From positions 1,736,001 to 1,800,000 of the forward strand of contig NZ_JAGINT010000002.1 in NCBI RefSeq assembly GCF_017876295.1: 64,000 nucleotides of DNA, given 5' to 3'. Position 1 is the stretch's first letter, and each line of letters starts with the position of its first letter. Below are positions 1 to 8,619 of this stretch, in pieces. The stretch is from Kribbella aluminosa. GTDB taxonomy: Bacteria; Actinomycetota; Actinomycetes; Propionibacteriales; Kribbellaceae. A program made the translations under genes and the position numbers. Below the pieces are notes generated by a model. That model saw only the letters and a program-made list of their open reading frames with translations. It did not search any database and was not told the origin of the DNA.

Positions 1-117
1 AACTTCGGTAGCTGAGAATCCTCAATTCTCCTCGGTCGTCTGTCGCCGAAGACGCTCCAGACACAAGGCCATGCTGCGCCGTGGCCGCTCAGTCAAGATG
101 TGACCTGAGAGCGGGGG

Positions 118-1368
118 TCAGGGCAGGTTCAGCCATGCCACGGCGGCTACGACGAGGGCTTGCGTGCCGGTGTCGAGGGTGGGCTGGAGGACTGGGGCGA
201 AGTTCGCGGAGTGGTTCACGGGGATGTCCTGTGCGACCCGGCCGGCCCGTTCGGCGGCCCGGTAGGTGTCGGGGTCGATGCCGCCGATTCCCCAATAGGT
301 GTACGGCGTACCGAGTGCGGCTGGGATGTCGCTGAAGTCCTCGCTCGCGCTCTGCTGCGGGAGGTGGCCGGCGCGGTCGCCGAAGAAGTCCGCGAACGCG
401 GCGGTGACGCGGTCTGTGATGCCGGCGTCGTTGTCGGTGAGCGGGTAGCGGTCGAACAGTTCGAACTCGGGATCCCGCGGCGAACCGGATGCCTTGCACT
501 CGGCGCGGACGATCCGCTCGATCGCGCCGAGCACGGTCGTCCGGGTGTTCTCGTCGTACGTGCGGACGTTGAGCTGGAGGACCGCATGGTCCGGGATGAC
601 GTTGCTCTTCGTACCGGCCTGGATGCTGCCCACGGTCAGGACCGCGGTGTCACCTGGAGCGACCTCGCGGGCGACGACGGTCTGCAGCCGGACGACGATC
701 ATCGCGGCGAGGACGACCGGGTCGACGGCGGCTTGGGGCATGGAGCCGTGGGCGCCGCGACCGTGCAAGGTGATCTTCATGCTGTCGGCGGCGGACAGCG
801 TCGGACCCGAGCGGGTCATGACGGCGCCGGCGGTGAACGGCAGCACATGCTGGGCCATCGCTACGTCGACGTTGCCGATGAGCTTGACCAGGCCGTCGTC
901 GACCATCGCTTGGGCCCCGTCGGCGGTCTCCTCGGCGGGTTGGAACAGCGCGACGAGGGTGCCTGACCACCGGTCGGGGGCTCGGGCCATCAAAGTGACC
1001 GCACCGAGTAGGCAGGTGACGTGGATGTCATGGCCGCAGGCGTGCATGACGGGGGTGCCGTCGTCCGAGGTCTCGGTGCTCGCGTAGGGCAGACCGGTCT
1101 TCTCGCGCACGGGAAGTGCGTCCATGTCGGCGCGTAGCAGCACGATGGGGCCTTCGCCGTTGCGCAGGATGCCGACGACGCCGGTGCCTCCGATGCTCTC
1201 GTGCACCTCGCAGCCCGTCTCCCGCAAGCGCGCGGCCACGTTGGCCGCTGTCCGCCGCTCTTGATGCGACAGCTCGGGGTGGGCGTGCAGGTCGCGGTAG
1301 AAGTCTTCCTGCCAGGCCTGGACCGTGCTGAGACTGTCGAGGATTGCGGTCACTGGTTGGCTGTCCAT
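118..1368 (-). CDS. M20 family amidohydrolase (hippurate hydrolase-like)
   Basis: A 416-residue zinc-dependent amidohydrolase of the M20D group, which removes acyl groups from N-acyl amino acids or similar amides in the cytoplasm. Visible family marks are LLRADMDALPV near residue 80, the metal-binding HACGHDIH near 110, the acidic pair in FQPAEE near 145, a dimerisation-domain segment GRGAHGSMPQ near 205, and SASEDFS near 340. Length is normal and there is no signal peptide. It starts seven bases after the stop of the upstream TRIC-like gene, so the two are probably co-transcribed. The substrate cannot be told from sequence. Family is sure, exact activity is not. Confidence 0.9.
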   Translation of the reverse strand: MDSQPVTAILDSLSTVQAWQEDFYRDLHAHPELSHQERRTAANVAARLRETGCEVHESIGGTGVVGILRNGEGPIVLLRADMDALPVREKTGLPYASTETSDDGTPVMHACGHDIHVTCLLGAVTLMARAPDRWSGTLVALFQPAEETADGAQAMVDDGLVKLIGNVDVAMAQHVLPFTAGAVMTRSGPTLSAADSMKITLHGRGAHGSMPQAAVDPVVLAAMIVVRLQTVVAREVAPGDTAVLTVGSIQAGTKSNVIPDHAVLQLNVRTYDENTRTTVLGAIERIVRAECKASGSPRDPEFELFDRYPLTDNDAGITDRVTAAFADFFGDRAGHLPQQSASEDFSDIPAALGTPYTYWGIGGIDPDTYRAAERAGRVAQDIPVNHSANFAPVLQPTLDTGTQALVVAAVAWLNLP

Positions 1369-1375
1369 CTCTCCA

Positions 1376-2011
1376 TCATGCGCCGCGCTTGCTCCCCGGC
1401 GGTGCCGGTGCGTCGAGGTCGTAGCGAATGCCGAGCATGCGGACGATGAAACAGACGGCCGCCGCGGCGATCGAGATGGGCAGATCCGCGGCGCCCAGTC
1501 GGTCTGCGGCCACCACCACTACAGCACCCAGCAGTGCGGGGATCGCGTAGAGGCCGCTGGTGAGCACCGACGGGATTTCGCGGATGAGGACGTCACGCAA
1601 GGTTCCACCGCCGACGGCGGTGATCGTGCCGAGGATGACCGCCTGGCTGAAGCCGACCCCGTGTTGGAGCCCCTTGAGCGCGCCGCTGACCGCGAACAGG
1701 CTCAGTCCGGCGGCGTCGAGGATCAGGATCGGTTTGGCGAGCCGGTTGAGGTGGCCGCCGAAGACGAACGCCACGAGGCCGCCGCCGGCGGCGACCGTCA
1801 GGTACCGCCAGTCGCTGAAGGTGGCCGGCGGTAGCGCGTTGAGAAGGATGTCGCGGATGATTCCACCGCCGAGTGCGGTGCACATGCCGAGCGTGACCAC
1901 ACCGACGATGTCGACTCGGGCGACCCGGAGTGCCGTCAAGGCGCCGTTCAGGGCGAACGCGAATGTGCCAGTCAGGTCCAGAACCAGAAAGGTCGACGAC
2001 GCGGTGCTCAC
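1376..2011 (-). CDS. TRIC/YicG-family (UPF0126) membrane channel protein
   Basis: About 211 residues of almost wholly hydrophobic sequence with two glycine-rich repeats, GGGIIRDILL near residue 50 and GGGTLRDVLI near 135. This duplicated signature is typical of the bacterial TRIC (YicG/UPF0126) family, known as trimeric cation channels in the inner membrane. Six or seven membrane segments are expected. A GTG at the given position is preferred, with a TTG three bases upstream as alternative; neither has a strong ribosome site. The gene precedes the M20 amidohydrolase by seven bases. A functional link to that enzyme is not evident. Confidence 0.88.
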   Translation of the reverse strand: MSTASSTFLVLDLTGTFAFALNGALTALRVARVDIVGVVTLGMCTALGGGIIRDILLNALPPATFSDWRYLTVAAGGGLVAFVFGGHLNRLAKPILILDAAGLSLFAVSGALKGLQHGVGFSQAVILGTITAVGGGTLRDVLIREIPSVLTSGLYAIPALLGAVVVVAADRLGAADLPISIAAAAVCFIVRMLGIRYDLDAPAPPGSKRGA

Positions 2012-2059
2012 CAACCCTGTTTACCGGACCCGCACGAGGCGAACCAGCCCGGTCGGCGC

Positions 2060-3336
2060 TCAAATCCGGCGTGAGCGCTCGGATCGGCCGCTGCCGATGA
2101 ACGTGACCGCCCAGTGCAGCAGGGCGGTGACCCGGCTCTTGAATCCGGTGATGTAGACCAGGTGGACAACCAGCCACGTCAGCCAGGCGAGGAAGCCGGT
2201 GATGTGCAGCTTGCCGATCAAGGCGACCGCACGGAAGCGGGAGATGGTCGCCATACTGCCCTTGTCGTAGTACTGGAACGGTCCTTCGGGAGCCTCGTCC
2301 TTGGTCCGGTGCTCGATCTGCCTTACCGCGTACCGGGCGCTTTGAATGGCGACCTGTGCGAGACCCGGGAGATTGTTCAGCTTGATCATGTCGCCGACGA
2401 CGAACACGTCGGGGTGTCCAGGCAGGGTGAGGTCGGAGTTGACCTCGACCCGTCCGGCTCGGTCGATGCCCGCGCCGGTCTGCTCGGCGAGGATCCTGCC
2501 GAGCGGGCTGGCCTGCACGCCGGCCGCCCACACCTTGGTCACCGCGTTGATGCGGCGGCGGCTTCCGTCCTTGTCCTGGACCACGAGGCCGCGATCGTCG
2601 ACGTCGACAACCAGAGCTCCGAGCTGAACCTCGACGCCGAGGTCCTCGAGGGCCTCCTGCGCCTTGGCGCCCAGCTTCTGCCCGAACGGCGGCAGCACTT
2701 GTGGCGCGGCGTCGAGGAGGATGACCCGGGCTTGGCGGGTGTTGATGCGGCGGAAGTCCTGGTGCAGGGTACGGCGGGCGAGTTCGGCGATCTCGCCGGC
2801 CATTTCGACTCCGGTTGGGCCGGCCCCGACGACCACGAAGGTGAGCAGGCGGTCGACGTCGTCGGTGTTGTCCGCCAGTTCGGCGAGCTCGAACGCCCCG
2901 AAGATCCGGCCGCGCAGCTCCAGCGCGTCGACGATGCTCTTCATCCCGGGCGCGAACCTGGCGAACTGGTCGTTGCCGAAATACGCCCGGCCCGAGCCCG
3001 CGGCCACGATCAGGAGTCGTACGGCGTGACGGTGACTCGATCGAGTACGTGGGAACTGACGGTCTTGTTCTCGACATCGATGTCGGTGACCTCGCCGAGG
3101 ATCACCCGAGCGTTCTTCTGGCGCCGCAGGATCTCCCGGGTCGGTGGCGCGATCTCGCCCTCGGAGAGGATGCCGGTCGCCACCTGGTAGAGCAAGGGCT
3201 GGAACAGGTGGTGCGTGGTCTTGGCGATCAGGGTGATGTCGACCGGCGCATGCTTGAGCGCCTTCGTGCCGAAAAGTCCGCCGAAGCCCGATCCGATCAC
3301 CACGACCCGGTGCCGATGCGGTCCGACTTGATTCAT
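2060..3336 (-). pseudogene. ndh: Type II NADH dehydrogenase, disrupted by one-base frameshift
   Basis: The N-terminal third (start ATG with GGGAGG upstream) reads in one frame: FAD-binding VVVIGSGFGGLFGTKAL, then HHLFQPLLYQVATG, ending at a stop right after TPYDS. The rest continues in another frame from LIVAAGSGRAYFG, through the NAD-binding VVVGAGPTGVEMAGEIAEL, to a hydrophobic C-terminal segment near the end. Joining the frames needs one extra C in the coding strand at about 3013-3014, restoring YDSLIVAAGSG and a normal protein of about 425 residues. The enzyme would pass electrons from NADH to quinone at the membrane without pumping protons. Both halves look well conserved, so this is either a very recent mutation or a base missed in sequencing. 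Confidence 0.85.
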
Positions 3337-3674
3337 CGTCCCTCCCGGGCTCGATGACGTGGGGTCCAGTGGCCTGTGCCCATCTCTGTGCCCGGTCAAG
3401 ACACAAGCGACGAGATCTTGGCTCCTTCCTACGCCGCACACGACGCGCGAGAATGACGGATGGCACCTACGACCGCAGGCGGAGGACGGCCGTCACGGTT
3501 GCTCGCAAGCAGTTGGCAGACAGCAAGCCGGTCCGCGAAAGCGGGGCCTGCCTGGAGGACAAGCAGTACGCGGTGGCGATCCCCACCCGACGCGTCCGAG
3601 CGGCTGATCGATGGGCCGAACCGAGGTGAGCCACGCTCGCCATGAGATCAGCCAGGACCCAGAGGCGATAGCGC
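3337..3674. other. Intergenic region, no gene supported
   Basis: This 338-base gap lies between the start of the NADH dehydrogenase gene and the end of the lactate dehydrogenase-like gene. Short open frames exist on both strands but have no recognisable protein motif, no good ribosome site, and composition like random high-GC DNA. It should hold the promoter of the NADH dehydrogenase gene, but no convincing -35/-10 pair was found. Confidence 0.5.
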
Positions 3675-4607
3675 TCAGGTGATCTTGGCTGTGGCCTGCC
3701 TGAGGATCTCGGCGCTGTGCTCGAGAGCTTGTTGCTCGTCCTCTGTCATGGCAGGCAGATACGTCTGCGTCACGCCGTGCGAGCCGAGCGCTGACAACAG
3801 GGAGAGCGTCACCCCGCGGGCTGGGTCGTGGGCGGCGACGGTGAACAAGGCTTGTTCGTTCCGGACGACCGCCTCCGCCAGGCGCGCCACCACGGCGCCG
3901 ATGCCGTACTGACTGGCGCCGATGCCCTCGATGATGCTGATGTTCGCGAACCGGATCTCGGACTCGACTTGTGCGCGTGCCCGATCGATGGGCTCACTGC
4001 GGCGGGACAAGATGTCGAGCACGGGTACACCGCCGACGTTGGCGGATGACCAGAGCAGTACTTCGCTGGTGCCGTGCTCGCCGACGACGAGGGCCTGAAC
4101 GTCCTCCGCGCGTACCTGCAGCAGTTGGCTGAGGTGGCGTCGGAAGCGGAGGGTGTCCAGGACGGTGCCGGTGGAGAACACGCGGCCGTGACCGGCAAGA
4201 GTTCGAGTGAGTGCCGCCAGCGGGTCCGGGGGATCTGTGACCACCATGATCGTCGCCTCGGGCGCGGTAGTCATCAGTTCGGGGACGAGGTCGCGGTAGA
4301 TGGCGGCGTTGTGGTCGAGCAAGCGTAGTCGTCCGGTGGGGTCGTTCCGGTCGGTGGCGCCGCCCGCGGCCTCGTTCACGCCGGCGGTGATGATCAGCAG
4401 GTCGGCGCCGGTGAGGTCGGTTGCTTCGCCGGCGCTGACATCGGCCGGAGGCAACAGCGGCAGCCCGTAGTCGATGTCGAGCGCCACCCCCTTGGCGCGG
4501 GCACGATTCTGATCGACCAGCACGATCTCCCGCGCGCATCCGCGAGCGAGGAGTGCCATTGTCGCGGCCGCTCCGACGGCTCCGACACCGATCACGCCAA
4601 CTTTCAT
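3675..4607 (-). CDS. L-lactate/malate dehydrogenase family protein
   Basis: A 310-residue NAD-dependent 2-hydroxyacid dehydrogenase. The start is set by GAGGAGG five bases upstream of ATG, giving MKVGVIGVGAVG, a Rossmann loop. Other marks are the aspartate of LVDQN for NAD preference, a substrate-loop segment GRLRLLDHN near 100, LDTLRFR near 155 (catalytic Asp and substrate Arg), and the catalytic histidine in VVGEHGTSE near 180. The usual NPVD motif is replaced by DPPD near residue 130, removing an asparagine that contacts substrate and cofactor in classical LDHs. It may therefore act on a related hydroxyacid. The next gene upstream belongs to a mobile-element remnant. Confidence 0.85.
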   Translation of the reverse strand: MKVGVIGVGAVGAAATMALLARGCAREIVLVDQNRARAKGVALDIDYGLPLLPPADVSAGEATDLTGADLLIITAGVNEAAGGATDRNDPTGRLRLLDHNAAIYRDLVPELMTTAPEATIMVVTDPPDPLAALTRTLAGHGRVFSTGTVLDTLRFRRHLSQLLQVRAEDVQALVVGEHGTSEVLLWSSANVGGVPVLDILSRRSEPIDRARAQVESEIRFANISIIEGIGASQYGIGAVVARLAEAVVRNEQALFTVAAHDPARGVTLSLLSALGSHGVTQTYLPAMTEDEQQALEHSAEILRQATAKIT

Positions 4608-4662
4608 TCGGCCTCCTCGGTTCACCCCCGCCGACCGGCAATCTTGGTCTTTCGATCATGGA

Positions 4663-4869
4663 TCATCTCCAGACCCCGGTCCACCTGCCACCCTCTCTCC
4701 GCTGGCTGCCACTCTGGCGAGCTGGCCGGCCCGTTGGTCCAGCCTTGGCGGGGTTTACGTTAATTTGACCGGCCACGGCTTCGGCCTCGAGCCGCTCAGC
4801 CGGGTCGTCACCCTCGCCGTCGTCCTCGCTGTCATCGCTGCCGTCCCATTCGGTGTCGGTCAGGGTCAC
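4663..4869 (-). CDS. Small acidic protein downstream of TraG remnant
   Basis: A 68-residue open frame starting with GTG whose bases overlap the TGA stop of the TraG-like remnant (GTGA), with AGGAG seven bases upstream. The first half is very acidic (TEWDGSDDSEDDGEGDD) and the second half basic and low in complexity. Translational coupling and the ribosome site support it as a former element gene. No domain is recognised. The basic tail may be readthrough across an old element boundary. Confidence 0.5.
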   Translation of the reverse strand: MTLTDTEWDGSDDSEDDGEGDDPAERLEAEAVAGQINVNPAKAGPTGRPARQSGSQRREGGRWTGVWR

Positions 4870-6113
4870 GAGGGTTCTCCTGTCGGCGGAACGTACGAGG
4901 TGCTGCTCGGCGTCGTGTGCGGTGCAGCGTTCTGGGCGGTGTTCGGTGCGACGGTACGGCGGGCGCCGGGGTCGAACTGTGCGATGGAGGCGCGGATCTG
5001 GTCGGCGTAGGGGCGTTCCATCCAGGGGATGGTCCGGATCAGGGTCGCGCGGGACCCGGACGAGAACACGATCGCGCGGCCGGCGGGTAGCGCGGCGAGA
5101 TCGGAGACGTCGAGGATCTGTTCGCGTTGCAGGGACCTGCTGACCGAGGTGCCGTCTTTGTTGGTCGACGTGGAGCCGCGGAGCCGTTCGTGGTCGCCGA
5201 TGATCTTGGCGAGGCGTTCGAGGAACGCGACGTCGTCGACGCCGCCGCCGTAGAGGCGCCGGTTCGCGGCCGACCACAGTTTTTCCATGCCGCGGTCGCC
5301 CCAGCAGGCCACGCCTTGGGCCCAGGATTGCAGGATCGTGTCGAGCACGATGCCGCGGGATCCGTAGTGGCTGTAGAGGTCGGGGAGGTCTTTCCAGCGG
5401 CAGACGTTCGCGGCCTCGTCGAGGACGCCGAGCATCGGCACGGGGAGTCGGCCGCCGGGGCGGGTGACGGCGTAGTCCTCGGCGGCTTTGACAATGGCCG
5501 CGGTGAGTGCGGTGACCAGGGGCCCGGCGTTCACGGCGCCTTCGCGGGAAGGCTGTAGAGGGTACCGGCGCGGCGGACGAACTGGTGCGGGTTGAACTCG
5601 GGCCGCGGGACCGTGCCGGGGTTGACCCAGGCCGCGATACGGCTCGACGAGAGGCAGCTGGCCATCTGCCGAGCGGTGTCGAACACGCCGCCGCGTTGCC
5701 GCTCGGGAGCGGCGCGGATCGATTCAAGGGCATCGGCGAGCGTCTGGTCGTGCGTCTTGCGCAGCAGCTCCTCGGGTTCGGTGGAGTTGACGTTGTTCAG
5801 CCACGTGTAGACCTGGCTGATCGGCCGGCCGCCGCGGGCGGCGGCGAGCAGCAGGCAGGCGAGCAGCAGGCAGGCGAGCAGCGTCGAAGAACGCGTCAGC
5901 ACGGGCGTCAGCGGCCCGGGAGGCGTAGGCGAAGTGCTGGGCCAGGTCGCGCGCGGTGTCGTCGTCGACGACGTAGCTGAGCGGATTCCACCACCAGCTG
6001 GGTTCCTCGGCCGCGACGCGCTGGGGGTGGAACACCCACACGCCATCCTTGCCGTGGTCGCCGTCCTCACGCAGCCCGCGGGTGGCGTCGAGGACGTGCG
6101 ATCTGGTACCCAC
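4866..6113 (-). pseudogene. TraG/VirD4-type conjugative coupling ATPase, 5'-truncated and twice frameshifted
   Basis: Three consecutive fragments in different frames make up the C-terminal part of an actinobacterial TraG/TraD-like coupling protein, which feeds DNA into a conjugative pore. Fragment 1 runs from about 6113 (TRSHVLDATRG, WWWNPLSYV, LAQHFA, DAFFD). Fragment 2 covers roughly 5880-5531 (VYTWLNNVN, ARQMASCL, GTLYSLPA). Fragment 3 covers 5534-4866 (NAGPLVTALTAAIV, MLGVLDEAANVCRW, YGSRGIVLDTILQSWAQG), matching the TraM-recognition region. The Walker A half is absent. One frame break is at about 5538-5545, where a single missing base would restore TLYSLSREGAVNAGPL. The other is at 5840-5890, beside a 15-base tandem repeat. 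Confidence 0.8.
5844..5882. repeat. 15-bp tandem repeat inside TraG remnant
   Basis: The unit GCGAGCAGCAGGCAG occurs twice in full (5844-5858, 5859-5873) and continues for nine more bases. It duplicates the leucine-rich stretch LLACL in the coupling-protein remnant. Because it is 15 bases it keeps frame by itself, but it adjoins the first frame break, so slippage is a likely cause. Confidence 0.85.
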
Positions 6114-6289
6114 CGTCGGAGCTCCTCCCTGAGCCGAGAGCTCACCGTTTTACTCACCGGAATGAACGCGAAGGTTTGAGCCATTTCGATCAACCGCGGG
6201 TGCTCTCCATCGAAGAGTGAGCAGGTCAGCGGCAACTCTCGGCTGCTGACGCGAACCGGCGCAAAGGTTGGCACGGTAAAGCGGGGGTT

Positions 6290-6314
6290 GGGGGTTCGAG
6301 TCCCCCCACCGGCT
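6290..6314 (+). other. tRNA 3'-end fragment, possible attachment-site scar
   Basis: GGGGG TTCGAGT CCCCC forms a T-arm with a 7-base loop and is followed by CACCGGCT, which looks like a 3' acceptor strand. No matching 5' acceptor, D-arm or anticodon arm precedes it, so this is not a complete tRNA. Actinomycete integrative elements commonly insert into tRNA 3' ends and leave such copies. Its place beside the TraG remnant fits an att scar. The rest of 6114-6432 holds no supported gene. Confidence 0.5.
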
Positions 6315-6432
6315 CTCACCTGGGGATATGCCCGGGAGGTCATGATCCTGAGACCTCCGGGCCATGGTTTACCCCATCGTTTCCTCGTCCGGGGAAACCG
6401 GCATTCCGGAAGACGTGCGACCCCGCCGAGTC

Positions 6433-7761
6433 TTAGCGCAGTAGTTGGGCGAGGTCTGGGTGGCGGGTGCGGTAGTTGGTGAGCAGGGTGCGGGCGGTGG
6501 TGACCGAGTCGACGAGGGGATGGAGCGCGAGAGCTTCGAGCGCCAGTGTGGGGGAGTGTTCGCGGGCGGCCTTGATCGTGAGTTGTTCCACGGCCTTCAC
6601 CTGCTGGATGAGGCCGAGTTGATGGCCGGCGAGTGGTGCGGTGGCGAGTGGATGAGGGCCGTCGGCATCGACCGTGCACGGGACCTCGACCACTGCGTCG
6701 GCGGGCAGGCCGGGAAGCGTGGATCCGTTGCGGACGTTGAGGATCATCGTGCTGCGCTCGTTCCGCGCGATGGCGGCCATGATCGCGACCGCGACTCCTT
6801 CGTACCCGCCACCGGCGACGTCGGCTTCGTCGCGCGCTTCGGCCGCACCACGAGTCTCCTTCATGTACGTCGAATCGCGCTCCTCGCGGACCTGGCGCCA
6901 GCGGTTCAGCGCCGAGCCCGGGTCGGCGGCGACGGCGTCGTAGAAGGCGCGCTGCTGGTCGAGCAGGAACTCGCCACGGGTCTCCGCGCCGCCGCGGATC
7001 GAGGCGACGGCGTCCCGGGTGAAGTAGTAGTAATACAGGTACTCGTTCGGGATACAGCCCAGCGTCTGGATCCACTCCGCGCCGAACAGCCGCCCCTCCT
7101 CGATCGTGCCCAGCAGTTGGTCGTTCGAGAGGAGATCCGGGAGTACGTCGCGGCCGTCGTACCCGAGCTCGTTCAGCCAGCCGAGGTGGTTCAGGCCGAC
7201 GTACCCGAGCGAGGCCCGGTCCGGGTCGTGGCCGAGGGCGCGGGCGGCGCGGCGGCCGAGGCCGATCGGGGAGTCGCAGATCCCGATCACGCGCCGGCCG
7301 AGCACCTGCTGCATCGCTTCGGTGATCATCCCGGCGGGGTTGGTGAAGTTGATGACCCAGGCCTGCGGGCAGATCGCGGCGACCCGCTCGGCGACGTGGA
7401 TCGCCGTCGGTACCGTCCGCAGGCCGTAGGCGAGGCCGCCGGGTCCGGTCGTCTCCTGGCCGAGGAGACCGAGATCGAGGGCCACCCGCTCGTCCGCGGT
7501 CCGGCCTTCGAGTCCGCCGACCCGGATCGCGGAGAAGATGAAGTCCGCGCCGTCCAGGGCGACGTCGAGCTCGGTGGTCACCTCGACCTCAGGTGCATCC
7601 GGTTGCTCGGCGGCCAGTTGCCGCAGCACCTGGCCGATCGCCTCCAGCCGCACCGGATCGACGTCGTACAGGCACACCTGATCGACGCTCCGGTTGCGCA
7701 GCACCGCGCCGTACACGAGCGGAACCCGGAAGCCCCCGCCACCGAGGATCGCCAACTTCAT
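6433..7761 (-). CDS. GH4 family 6-phospho-beta-glucosidase-like enzyme
   Basis: A 442-residue GH4 enzyme, the NAD- and metal-dependent glycosidases that cleave by oxidation at C3 and elimination. The start MKLAILGGGGFRVPLV gives the N-terminal Rossmann loop directly. Further marks are VINFTNPAGMIT near residue 145, the metal-binding cysteine in ICDSPIGL near 170, and NHLGW near 200. The start codon overlaps the stop of the DeoR-family gene by four bases (ATGA), so it is translated from the DeoR mRNA. The 34 in-frame codons upstream belong to the DeoR coding region and are not part of it. The exact sugar (phospho-glucoside or another) is not determined. Confidence 0.92.
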   Translation of the reverse strand: MKLAILGGGGFRVPLVYGAVLRNRSVDQVCLYDVDPVRLEAIGQVLRQLAAEQPDAPEVEVTTELDVALDGADFIFSAIRVGGLEGRTADERVALDLGLLGQETTGPGGLAYGLRTVPTAIHVAERVAAICPQAWVINFTNPAGMITEAMQQVLGRRVIGICDSPIGLGRRAARALGHDPDRASLGYVGLNHLGWLNELGYDGRDVLPDLLSNDQLLGTIEEGRLFGAEWIQTLGCIPNEYLYYYYFTRDAVASIRGGAETRGEFLLDQQRAFYDAVAADPGSALNRWRQVREERDSTYMKETRGAAEARDEADVAGGGYEGVAVAIMAAIARNERSTMILNVRNGSTLPGLPADAVVEVPCTVDADGPHPLATAPLAGHQLGLIQQVKAVEQLTIKAAREHSPTLALEALALHPLVDSVTTARTLLTNYRTRHPDLAQLLR

Positions 7762-8525
7762 GTGGTCAGTACCTCCACGCCATTGTCGCTGCAGATCTGG
7801 AGAGTGTCCGGGTCGGCCCCGGAGTTGGTCACGAGTACGTCGAGGTCGGCGACGCCGCACACCTTGAGCTTGCCGCTGCCCGGGAACTTGTTGCCATCAG
7901 CAAGCAGCACGGTCTTGTCGGCGGCGGCGATCATCGCGCGCTTCACCGGCACCTCGACCGTGGTCGTGTCGAGCACGAAACCGTCCCGCCGTACGCCGCT
8001 CGCACCGAGGAACGCCACATCCGCGTGGATCTGGCGCAACGCGTCCTCGGTCAGTACGCCGACCAGCGAGTGGTACGCCCGGCGGACCCAGCCGCCGAGG
8101 AGGATCAGCTCCACCACCGGGTCGTCGCGTAGTACGTCGAGGACCGCGAGACTCGTCGTCATCACGGTCACCTGACGGCCGCGCAGCTCGTCGGCGAGTA
8201 GCTGGGTCGTCGTTCCGACATCGAGCAGTACGACGTCGCCGTCGTGGATCAGAGTCGCCGCACGCCGGGCGATCCGGCGCTTCTCCGGGGTCGCGTCGGC
8301 GGCCACCGAGGCGAACGGCCGCTCCCGGTCGGCGTCCTCGCTGTCACCCGCCGGGATCATCGCGCCGCCGTGCACGCGGGTGATCTGGCCGGCCTCGTCG
8401 AGGTGCTGCAGATCGCGCCGGATCGTCGCCGAGCTGACCCCGAGCAGGCGGGCCAGTTCGTCGACCGAGGTGGCGCCGTCGGTCCGCAACCGCTGCACGA
8501 TCTCGAGTTGCCGCTGGTGTCGCAC
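7758..8525 (-). CDS. DeoR/GlpR family transcriptional regulator
   Basis: About 255 residues: an N-terminal helix-turn-helix (RQLEIVQRLRTDGATSVDEL, then SSATIRRDLQHL, GQITRVHGG) and a C-terminal sugar-phosphate sensor domain with DVGTTTQLLADEL near residue 100, LLGG near 140 and LLADGNKF near 225. DeoR proteins usually repress local sugar genes until a phosphorylated intermediate appears. A GTG at the given position best fits family length; an ATG ten codons upstream is possible. It is divergent from the PfkB-ABC operon and overlaps the GH4 gene, so it probably controls both directions. Confidence 0.9.
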   Translation of the reverse strand: MRHQRQLEIVQRLRTDGATSVDELARLLGVSSATIRRDLQHLDEAGQITRVHGGAMIPAGDSEDADRERPFASVAADATPEKRRIARRAATLIHDGDVVLLDVGTTTQLLADELRGRQVTVMTTSLAVLDVLRDDPVVELILLGGWVRRAYHSLVGVLTEDALRQIHADVAFLGASGVRRDGFVLDTTTVEVPVKRAMIAAADKTVLLADGNKFPGSGKLKVCGVADLDVLVTNSGADPDTLQICSDNGVEVLTT

Positions 8526-8542
8526 GGCACGACGATAGCAGG

Positions 8543-8558
8543 CAAAACCAATCAAAAG
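8543..8558. promoter_or_regulatory. Candidate DeoR-type operator
   Basis: The intergenic region between the DeoR gene and the PfkB gene holds CAAAACCAATCAAAAG. Its A-rich CAATCAAA core resembles sites of DeoR-family regulators, which often carry repeats of CAATCAAA or TTTGATTG. Assigned from position and resemblance only. Confidence 0.4.
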
Positions 8559-8619
8559 TATGCAGATCCTGCAGATTCTTGCTCATAAATGCTTGCCAGG
8601 TGAGTTTGTCAGGAGCAAG

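Noticed and set aside
3394-3567. Small plus-strand gene in the gap after the NADH dehydrogenase
   Set aside because: It has no ribosome site, no motif and unremarkable composition, so it is left unannotated.
5844-5882. CRISPR-like repeat array
   Set aside because: The 15-bp units are contiguous with no spacers and lie in coding sequence, so this is a simple tandem duplication.
6240-6320. Complete tRNA gene
   Set aside because: Only a T-arm and a 3' acceptor-like strand are present; the 5' half cannot be folded.
6445-8175. Plus-strand open frame of 576 codons
   Set aside because: Antisense to the GH4 and DeoR genes, whose motifs are unambiguous.
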